NCBI RefSeq assembly: GCF_000003815.2
Contig: NC_049980.1
Coordinates: 16,258,867 to 16,301,442, forward strand
Reading direction: 5' to 3'
DNA length: 42,576 nucleotides
Origin: Branchiostoma floridae
Taxonomy: Eukaryota > Chordata > Leptocardii > Amphioxiformes > Branchiostomatidae
Below the pieces are notes generated by a model. The model searched no databases and was not told where the DNA came from. It worked only from the letters and a program-made list of their open reading frames with translations. The position numbers and the translations under genes are program-made. Below are positions 23,389-31,990 of this stretch, piece after piece; the stretch's first letter is position 1, and each line of letters starts with the position of its first letter.

Positions 23389-24427
23389 TCAACCCATTGT
23401 GTCGGTTTTTAAACAACATTGAAAACTTTTTCTTAGGCGCTTGCCTATGCCAGTTATAAATCTCCTAAGGTACATAAGTCTTCCTCTACGGGCTCTTGGT
23501 ACTTGTGTGGGCCGCTCTTCTTTCGTTCTGCCTTCTGTACACACCCTCTCATGATCCTCTTCTCTCTCTCCGCTTGACGCACCATTTCTCTCATCCTCTT
23601 CTCTCTCTCCACTTTCCGCACACTGTCTGTTCTCCTCTTCTCTCTCTTCTTTTGCCGCATTGCCATCCTTTCTCTCTGTTTGTGTTATATCTGCCACATC
23701 ACCGCCACCGTCCAGTTCTGTTCTGTTTGCTGGACATTCCTCATGCTCTGCATCCTCACAACCCTGCCGCGTCTCGTCTGCTGTATCGTCTACTGCCTTG
23801 TCTCCATCCTGGTGGACAGCTTGTGTGGCATTCTTGTGGAGGAAGACTGCGTGTCTTCCATCCGGACGCCACTGACGCAGATTTGGGTCCCCTTTAATGT
23901 GCGTGTCGCTTTCTAGTTCTCTTCGTGCCTCCTCTACAGCTGCCTAGATGAGATGGTGACGAGGGCAATTAATTATAATCTTTGATTCATGGCTACTCGT
24001 AACGTTGGTCTTTGTCAAGCATGTGTCAGCAAGCTATGTACATGTGTATTATATTCGGGCACTGAAATCTATTCAATATCTCGTGTGAACAACGATGAAA
24101 ATAGTAGTGTGACATCAGCGACCAGTTACGCTTCAATAGTGACAAATGACTGACTGTATGTTGAAAATCGACTTGAAACCCATACAAAGTTTAACAGTTG
24201 AACACCAAGATATGTCTTACTCTTGAGACTCCTCTCCCTCGGTAGTTCCCCGCCAATACGTCCGCAATGGTGATCCCATCACTGAGGCAAACCTGGTGGA
24301 GTGCGTCTGCGCTCTTTTCAGTCAGGGATTCGATGTACCCCAGCTCCGTATACAATAATGCTCTTGCTGAGACCACCTTTTTGTTTCTTCTTTGGCACCT
24401 AGAGACAGTCGTTGTAACCGACATCAT
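23389..24427 (-). CDS. Unknown two-exon gene, full-length copy
   Basis: I do not recognise this protein. Exon 1 is 24427-24221 and exon 2 is 23943-23389, joined in phase 0 at TCAAGA|GTAAGA and CATCTAG|GCAGC. The model gives 253 residues. The N-terminal part (about residues 10-105) looks like a folded, partly helical domain with YIESLTEKSADALHQVC, DGITIADVLAGNYRGRG, AAVEEARRELESD and QWRPDGRHAVFLHKN. The C-terminal part is acidic and repetitive (two SGEREED units), then ends basic with GIGKRLRKSFQCC. The start is uncertain: the frame is open to a methionine at 24490, but MMSV at 24427 is the start shared by all three copies. The 253-residue reading frame across a clean intron argues for a real gene. 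Confidence 0.6.
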
Positions 24428-24634
24428 AAATATTGAACTTAACACCTTTTTGCAATCAATAACCAAGCCTTTGTACGTAATGACCTGCACTCGGCTGAAT
24501 TCGAAAGCGATTCAGTGCATTCTGGAACTTTTAGAACGTCACAAAGCCAAGTAACAGGATTGTTAGTCGTCTGTTCCCTCATAAACCACGCATCACTGCT
24601 TGAGAACACGCGATCGTCATGGAAAAAACAATAA

Positions 24635-25445
24635 TCATAATAACCTATTCTCCTCTTCTCTCTCTCCTCTTGCCGCATTGCTATCCTCCCTCTCTGTTTG
24701 TGTTGTATCTGCCACATCACCGGCGCCGTCCAGTTCTGTTCTGTTTGCCGGGCATTCCTCATGCTCTGCATCCTCACAACCCTGCCGCGTCTCGTCTGCT
24801 GTATCGTCTACTGCCTTGTCTCCATCCTGGTGGACAGCTTGTGTGGCATTCTTGTGGAGGAAGACTGCGTGTCTTCCATCCGGACGCCACTGACGCAGAT
24901 TTGGGTCCCCTTTAATGTGCGTGTCGCTTTCTAGTTCTCTTCGTGCCTCCTCTACAGCTGCCTAGATGAGATGGTGACGAGGGCAATTAATTATAATCTT
25001 TGATTCATGGCTACTCGTAACGTTGGTCTTTGTCAAGCATGTGTCAGCAAGCTATGTACATGTGTATTATATTCGGGCACTGAAATCTATTCAATATCTC
25101 ATGTGAACAACGATGAAAATAGTAGTGTGACATCAGCGACCAGTTACGCTTCAATAGTGACAAATGACTGACTGTATGTTGAAAATCGACTTGAAACCCA
25201 TACAAAGTTTAACAGTTGAACACCAAGATATGTCTTACTCTTGAGACTCCTCTCCCTCGGTAGTTCCCCGCCAATACGTCCGCAATGGTGATCCCATCAC
25301 TGAGGCAAACCTGGTGGAGTGCGTCTGCGCTCTTTTCAGTCAGGGATTCGATGTACCCCAGCTCCGTATACAATAATGCTCTTGCTGAGACCACCTTTTT
25401 GTTTCTTCTTTGGCACCTAGAGACAGTCGTTGTAACCGACATCAT
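24635..25445 (-). CDS. Unknown two-exon gene, second copy, C-terminally shortened
   Basis: Exon 1 is 25445-25239 and exon 2 is 24961-24635, about 177 residues. The conserved N-terminal domain and splice sites are the same as in the copy at 23389-24427. After REEEN the frame crosses the duplication junction and stops at once (RLL, then TGA at 24635-24637). The Glu-rich and basic tail is therefore missing. This may be a shortened paralogue or a pseudogene. Confidence 0.5.
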
Positions 25446-25652
25446 AAATATTGAACTTAACACCTTTTTGCAATCAATAACCAAGCCTTTGTACGTAATG
25501 ACCTGCACTCGGCTGAATTCGAAAGCGATTCAGTGCATTCTGGAACTTTTAGAACGTCACAAAGCCAAGTAACAGGATTGTTAGTCGTCTGTTCCCTCAT
25601 AAACCACGCATCACTGCTTGAGAACACGCGATCGTCATGGAAAAAACAATAA

Positions 25653-26463
25653 TCATAATAACCTATTCTCCTCTTCTCTCTCTCCTCTTGCCGCATTGCT
25701 ATCCTCCCTCTCTGTTTGTGTTGTATCTGCCACATCACCGGCGCCGTCCAGTTCTGTTCTGTTTGCCGGGCATTCCTCATGCTCTGCATCCTCACAACCC
25801 TGCCGCGTCTCGTCTGCTGTATCGTCTACTGCCTTGTCTCCATCCTGGTGGACAGCTTGTGTGGCATTCTTGTGGAGGAAGACTGCGTGTCTTCCATCCG
25901 GACGCCACTGACGCAGATTTGGGTCCCCTTTAATGTGCGTGTCGCTTTCTAGTTCTCTTCGTGCCTCCTCTACAGCTGCCTAGATGAGATGGTGACGAGG
26001 GCAATTAATTATAATCTTTGATTCATGGCTACTTGTAACGTTGGTCTTTGTCAAGCATGTGTCAGCAAGCTATGTACATGTGTATTATATTCGGGCACTG
26101 AAATCTATTCAATATCTCATGTGAACAACGATGAAAATAGTAGTGTGACATCAGCGACCAGTTACGCTTCAATAGTGACAAATGACTGACTGTATGTTGA
26201 AAATCGACTTGAAACCCATACAAAGTTTAACAGTTGAACACCAAGATATGTCTTACTCTTGAGACTCCTCTCCCTCGGTAGTTCCCCGCCAATACGTCCA
26301 CAATGGTGATCCCATCACTGAGGCAAACCTGGTGGAGTGCATCCGCGCTCTTTTCAGTCAGGGATTCGATGTACCCCAGCTCCGTATACAATAATGCTCT
26401 TGCTGAGACCACCTTTTTGTTTCTTCTTTGGCACATAGAGACAGTCGTTGTAACCGACATCAT
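25653..26463 (-). CDS. Unknown two-exon gene, third copy, C-terminally shortened
   Basis: Exon 1 is 26463-26257 and exon 2 is 25979-25653, about 177 residues. It ends prematurely at the same place as the second copy. Residue 10 is Met (ATG at 26434-26436) where the other two copies have Arg (AGG), and Ala is Val in GITIVDV. Upstream of the first ATG, copy 3 diverges from the others for about 130 bases. This is the 5'-most copy in the direction of transcription. Confidence 0.5.
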
Positions 26464-26689
26464 AAATATTGAACTTTACACCTTTCTGAAGTACTTGAAC
26501 TTCGTGAATTCGCGAGCGATTTACTGAACTGAAGTTCGAACGTTCTGGAACCTTTAGAACGTCACAATACCCGAGTAACAAACTGGATTGTTGGACGTCT
26601 GTTCCCTCACAAACCAACACTGCATGAGGAAAACGCCATCGTCATGGAAAAAAACAAGTAATCATAACAATCTATTTTGTATAAGTTCA

Positions 26690-27850
26690 TTGTGACCTGT
26701 CTTAGAACCTCCGTCACAATTCAAGCCGGCCTAATTTGAAGTTTGGCTAGAGTTCGCCGAATTCAAATCGCCTCACTGAATTTAAGCGAAGCTCCCAGGG
26801 AACCGAGAACGTCGGCCAAGCCAGGCCGAGCTGCAAAAATCGTCCGAAGGCCCGCTTTAAGTCCCCTTTATACCCCCCCCCCCCACATTAGGCGAAANNN
26901 NNNNNNNNNNNNNNNNNNNNNNNNNNNNNNNNNNNNNNNNNNNNNNNNNNNNNNNNNNNNNNNNNNNNNNNNNNNNNNNNNNNNNNNNNNNNNNNNNATT
27001 TCGCGCGGCCTCGGCGGCGAGCGTTGAGCTCGGAGAGCTCGTCAATGAGTTGCCTGTAGCTCGACCGGAGTTTGTCCGAGCAATGGCCAAGACTTGGCCG
27101 ATAGTCGGGCGGCAACCCGACGGTTTTTGACTCTCTTTTTTTTCTAGTAAACAGTTTGTTCCGAAATATAAGATGATAAGGACTACTGTATAAACTTTTC
27201 TAAAAAAAAGCTGCGTACCTTTTATAATGTAAGGCAATTGGACACCAATGCAGTACTTCCTATTTCTCTTTTTATTTTTGCTATAGGTTTGCTATATTCT
27301 TCATGTCTAAAAGCTTCCAGTCTGAAAATCGGACTGCCTTTTCCGGCATTCGCTCGAAGTTCGCCCGAGGTCCGTCCGATTTCAGTTTTGTCAACATTAT
27401 TGTATTATGGTGAATAAGACTAGTCCGTTCACTTTGCGGCTCTTGTGGTAGTTTTTGGATTGGTGTATCACAACATTCTTGTTGATATTATTGTTTTCAG
27501 TGAGCCCGTCCACTCCACTCATGTCTTACATATATCCCGCAATTAAATTTTACACAAATATTGGCTTTTTACAATGTTCAATACATAGTACAATCTCATT
27601 AACAAATTATTATCAGTTGTGTTGGGCCGACGTCGGACGGGCTCCGTCTATTTGTAAAGGGGGCAAATTTTCAGCGAGAAATACAGCCGATACTCGGGCG
27701 ATGTTGAAATTCGGCGAGCTCTGACCGATCTGAAAATTCGGCCCGGCGTCCGCATGAATTGTAAAGCCGACTTTCATGATCGCCAGGACGTCGGTTGTTC
27801 ATGCCCATTTGGAGCTCGCCAACACGTAGGCCGAGCCCAATTCTTGATTT
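26690..27850. other. CpG-rich sequence built from CGCCGA/TCGGC words, around a gap
   Basis: Blocks at about 26720-26870, 27000-27120, 27320-27385 and 27620-27840 are rich in CpG and reuse short words such as TTCGCCGAATT, GAGCTCG, GTCGGGC and TCGGCCAAG in both orientations. AT-rich spacers separate them. This looks like a decayed or unassembled repeat, broken by the 100-N gap, rather than coding sequence. A run of C lies at 26874-26884. Confidence 0.4.
26898..26997. other. Assembly gap (100 N)
   Basis: A placeholder of exactly 100 N inside a CpG-rich repeat-like region. True length is unknown. Confidence 0.98.
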
Positions 27851-28532
27851 GTAACAAACAAACCAACAAACGACTTGATATGATAAAAGACAAATAGGCG
27901 AACTGTCACGCAAAAGACATTCAGTAGGGGGCTCATCCCTAATCTTATCATGTACCACGGAACAAGAGCAAACAGACTTTTCATGTCATTAGAAATTTCC
28001 AATAAAATGTTTTGTCTTCTACTGTGGCGGACACAATATCTTTACGACATTATTGCTATTTCAGCAGGTTCAAACGAAAGCAACGTTATTTCATACAAGG
28101 TCGAACTTCAAGTACTGTATGCATAACAGATAAAATCATACTGATTCTGGCCGGATGAAAAAAGAAAATCGATGGTACATGTAGTTGAGAATACAGGATC
28201 TACGAGAGAACTACTAGAGAAGTACAGGATCATAGAAATATGGCCTTTTTTCTTAAAGGACGTCGACGAGCTAGGCTAATCTTAAGACTGTGTATACCCA
28301 CATACAGACCTTATCAATTTCATCAGTTCGCTGTTCACATGTCCTTAAGTGTCTGGCAAGGAACCTTTCGGGCCTGGTATCTAAGATATATTTGCGATCA
28401 GAGGAACGAACCGGAGCTAGATGAGGACGTATACAAGGCCGACGGAAAAGTGTCCACGGTACCATCGATTTCTTTCCCATCATCATTCTTTTTAGAATGA
28501 AACTTTGATTTAATACGGAATGTTTCTCCTAC

Positions 28533-28572
28533 CTTGAGGCCCAAACACATTCATTGTCTTGGGCTTCGTCAT
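28533..28572 (-). CDS. Candidate first coding exon of the nucleotidyltransferase gene
   Basis: On the minus strand an ATG opens MTKPKTMNVFGPQ and runs 40 bases to a good donor (CAAG|GTAGGA), leaving one base in phase. The nucleotidyltransferase exon at 21777 starts AG|ATG and needs exactly one preceding base. Joining them gives ...FGPQ-E-MKVLFLAAG. The phase match is only one-in-three evidence, and the intron would be 6.7 kb with the triplicated gene inside it. It could belong to another transcript. Confidence 0.4.
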
Positions 28573-28579
28573 CGTAAAC

Positions 28580-29546
28580 AGTCGTGAGTACGTACGTTGC
28601 ATAGACTGCGCAGATACGACGCCTTGCGGTAAGTTTTAGACTGTTGGATGAGTTCTATAGTATTACTATGTGAATGCTTCAACTTGTTAACAAGTATGAA
28701 TATGTATGTATGTACATTTGTATGTATGTATAGTATTTTCGATACAAGGGCACACATGCGGTATAGCACACATAGGTTGATTGATCGGCGAGAGAGACTG
28801 CATTGAAGCGTCCAGACATCTTCGAACATTTCCAAGTTCACTATTACCCTGAAGAGCTATACTTAAGTTCTAAAAGTAGATATCGCTTACGTCATGCCTA
28901 CTTTAATTAATGAATCATATGTTTTTGTCTGACAACTTTGCTGATAGCTTTTGAAATTTTCGGCAATTGGTGCAAAATTGCTCAAATTATAATAAAGCAG
29001 GAAACTTGGCAAAAGTACTCTGTATATGTACAGCAAACGTAGCAATATTTTTCCTTGGGTTGGATCCTGATTCTTTCACGATCTTTCACTTGGCAACTGT
29101 AACGTTGTGGTTACATGTAACGTTACACGTTTTTGCTGGCGCTCTTAGGATCTCTCAGATCCTTGTCATTTTTGTGCCGCTTGTGAATGAGGTAAAATGA
29201 CTCTGGTTTGGTGGCTGGATACGTTGCGTTTTATTTCATATTGAAGCTTGGAAGATCACAAGTGCCTCACGAAAATACGCCGAAACCACACATCTGCTTT
29301 GAGATGACCTGGGGTCTGCGGTCATCAGCAAGGAATGCCGGGAGCCACGATGACGTCACCCTAGGTACATGCGCAATAGCAGGGCGATGTTTTCGCTACA
29401 CTGACATCTCACGGGAGAACTGGGACTCGTCAGGAAATTACAAAATTCTTCCGTACTTTGGCCTTCAACTGGCGCAGCGACTGGCAGGCGACGCAAGACA
29501 CTCTACATGATCGTGCCATTGCCTTTGCCAGGTTGTCAGGTCGAAG
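28580..29546. promoter_or_regulatory. Candidate divergent promoter and OTUD7 5' non-coding exon
   Basis: CpG content rises around 29250-29550. A strong plus-strand donor, TCGAAG|GTAAGTGAG, lies at 29546/29547. OTUD7 starts after a splice acceptor at 39028 and so needs an upstream non-coding exon; this is the best-looking site. On the other strand the candidate nucleotidyltransferase exon begins at 28572, which would make a divergent pair. The exon start cannot be placed. Confidence 0.3.
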
Positions 29547-30374
29547 GTAAGTGAGGAGCAGTAGTTTATAGGAAGGTGAGTGGTGTGTCGGTCAACCTTC
29601 TTTCCAAATGGTCAGTCAGATTTTTGGAGGAAGATCATAGTCATCATGCGGCGTTCACATCAAGTTGAAGAATTTCTTTGTCGCCAAGAAAAAGACAGTT
29701 TTATCTGTTTTGTCTATCGTGAACACCAGAATGTACCGTACCGTACCGTAAGTAACGACTTGTAGAGAAATGCTGAGGAGGGCGGAACTAGTCGTGGGCG
29801 GTGAAGATTTGGCAGATACCGTGATATGACCTGGATGCCGCAAGTATCTTGATGTCAAATGATGACAGACGAGTCAGTTTGTGGCACACACAATAATCTT
29901 CAATCGTTTCGTATTGGAAACTGCATTTCCACACGTAAGCCCCGCAAATTTCCGCGAATTGTATCCGATATAGTAATACTCTGTGGTCACAGTTGATACC
30001 TGCACGGTCCCGAACGTCCTATCATACTACGCTCAGAACGCCTTCCTTCCCATGAAAATTGTCAATAAAAATATTTTATATCACAATTTGAACTAGCACT
30101 GCAGTCTTCAAGGGTTTTGTTCTTCATTAACCTCAACCTCAAGGTCATACCATTGCAGGAATTTAAATTACCGTAATGGTACAGACGCTCCCCCTCCCAT
30201 CCCCATAATGGCAGTAAACACATGTTGACATACCGGAATGCATGTGTAATGACTAATGTATAACCTGTGGCGATACACGGGGTTTACTATCGTTACTTAT
30301 ATTACTCACTAAAGGCACAGCACAAATTATAAGAGCTAATGTTGACATATCTGTACTTGGCAAGCCTAGCTCAT

Positions 30375-31132
30375 TATATTTCAGCCATACCATAGGTATG
30401 GTGAAATATATTGTATTCGTAATGTTTCTTTCTTTCTTCTTTCTTTCTTTCTCCTGTCAAATCTTCGGAACACGGTATCTCCGTTGTTCCTGAACCGATT
30501 GACTTGAAATTTGACACAAGGGTAGAGTGGGTCAATATCCCCAGACGTTTTTTTCATTTTTTTCATATCTACCTTTAAAATGATTTTATTAAGGTTTTTT
30601 GGTCATCTTAAGACCAAAACTGTATATTTGGGCCCCCTGTACCCTGGTATTATAACCGAATGAGCTGAAATTTGTCACAGATGTGCTTTGATAATTCCCC
30701 CATACAAATTCAATACCACTTTTGGTGTACAGTATAACGAAATGCTTATTTTTGCGATTTTTTGGTCATTTTTTGACCAAAAAAGGACACTTTTGGCTCC
30801 TGTACCTTGGTTTTAGAACCGGATGACCTGAAATTTAGTATAGGAGTGCCCTAGACATATGCGCACATGGATTCATTAACAGTTGAGGCATACAGTACAA
30901 CAAAATGCTTAATTTTACGATTATTTGGCCATTTTATGACCAAAAAGTACACTTTTGGCTCTTGTGCTCTGGTTTTAAAACCAAATGACCTAAATTTTGG
31001 TAAAATGGTGCACCAGATATTCATTCAAATGACACATGTATAATTTTTGTCATAGACTACGTCAAAATGATAGATTTGGGGATTTTTTTTCCAATAGCCA
31101 CAGGGGTCAATGACCTTAAGGTCGTTGACCCC
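30375..31132. mobile_element. Element with 162-base tandem units, hairpin at each end
   Basis: A near-perfect hairpin (TATATTTCA.CCATACC / GGTATGGTGAAATATA) occupies 30375-30410, followed by a CTTT-rich tract. Four units then share an anchor of the form AACCGAATGACCTGAAATTT. The ACC of that anchor lies at 30494, 30655, 30818 and 30980, so the periods are 161, 163 and 162. Each unit also has TTTTTTGGTCATTTTTTGACC. A second hairpin, GGGGTCAATGACC-TTAA-GGTCGTTGACCCC, closes it at 31103-31132. A Helitron/Helentron-type non-autonomous element is one possibility, unproven. Confidence 0.55.
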
Positions 31133-31260
31133 AGCTGCAGATTGCACCTTCTGGCATATATGTCTATTTAATCTAATTAGATAGGTAACCAATCACTTAG
31201 CCTGAATCTATATCCTAAAGAGGGGGGGGGGGGGAGGGTGACAGCCAATCAGCGAGTCCG

Positions 31261-31990
31261 GTGTTATCTGGAAGAGTCCATTCTTACACGGAGGGGTTCA
31301 TTTTTTTTAAAATTCATCCTCGGACTGGTGAAGTCTTTCAGTGGGTGTATTTTTGGACAGGTCTATTTTGCAGTTTTACAGAAGGTGTGCTGGAAGAGTC
31401 TATTCTCGCACGGAGGGGGGATTTTTTTAAATTCATATTTTGGACTTTGGTGACTTCTAGTTTGTCAAAGTCTTTCAGCAGGGTTATTTTGGACTGGTCT
31501 AATTTGCAATTTTAAATGGGTGTGCTGGAAGAGTCCATTCTTGCATGGAGGGGGGATTTTTTAAAAATCTATTGGCTTTTTTTTAAATCCATTTTTGGGA
31601 CTTCAGTGATTATGTCAAAGTCCTATTTTAGCGGATGTATTTTTGGACTGCTCTACTTTACATGGAAGAATCCATTTTTTGCACACGGAAGGGGGATTTT
31701 TTCAAATTCAGTTTGGACGGGTGGTGATGATTCAAAATTCAATTTTTAGTGGAAGTGTTTTTAGACTGGTCTATTATACCTTTTCATGCACTGGGACCTT
31801 TTTTGCTGAATTCAATTTTGGATTTGGTTTCTTATTCAAAAGGCCAAGGTTTCAGTGGGAGTATTTCTGGACTGGTCTATTGTGCAAATTCACATAGGGT
31901 GCACTGGAGTCCATTCTTGAAGTTGAACGGGGGAATTTTGTAAGATTCATTTTTGGGTTAAACCGCCATTAGTAAAAGTGATTTTTCAAA
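31261..31990. repeat. Degenerate minisatellite, about six units of 110-140 bases
   Basis: Recurring blocks in fixed order: CTGGAAGAGTCCATTCTT, CACGGAGGGGGGATTTTTT, AAATTCATTTTTGGACT, then TTTTTGGACTGGTCTATTTT. Unit starts are near 31269, 31389, 31524, 31664, 31791 and 31900. Short plus-strand frames across the units are a consequence of the repeat. A run of G at 31221-31233 precedes it. Confidence 0.8.

Larger units (their letters stand above)
23630..26677. repeat. Three tandem copies of a 1,018-base segment
   Basis: Copies span about 23630-24647, 24648-25665 and 25666-26677. Equivalent points (for example exon ends at 24221, 25239 and 26257) are exactly 1,018 bases apart. Copies 1 and 2 differ at very few positions. 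Copy 3 matches them except for a diverged stretch of about 130 bases at 26466-26600. Each unit contains a two-exon minus-strand gene. The junctions fall in a CTCCTCTTCTCTCTC tract inside the second exon, which suggests unequal exchange in that low-complexity sequence. Confidence 0.95.

Noticed and set aside
23496-23897. Plus-strand frames rich in Leu/Ser/Pro in the triplicated region
   Set aside because: They are antisense to the minus-strand second exon, which has the better splice sites and a coherent protein.
26354-26620. Minus-strand 88-codon frame in repeat copy 3 (CDVLKVPE..., GVKFNIYDVGYNDCLYVPKK)
   Set aside because: It looks protein-like but stops within the unit and is in a different frame from the two-exon gene conserved in all copies. 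The frame is broken differently in copies 1 and 2. I keep it only as a possibility.
28240-28500. Plus-strand 86-codon frame
   Set aside because: No family resemblance and no plausible splice connection; it overlaps the region just downstream of the candidate minus-strand exon.
31238-31943. Several short plus-strand frames with similar peptides (LEESILARRGDF)
   Set aside because: Peptide similarity is fully explained by the degenerate minisatellite; frames are broken between units.
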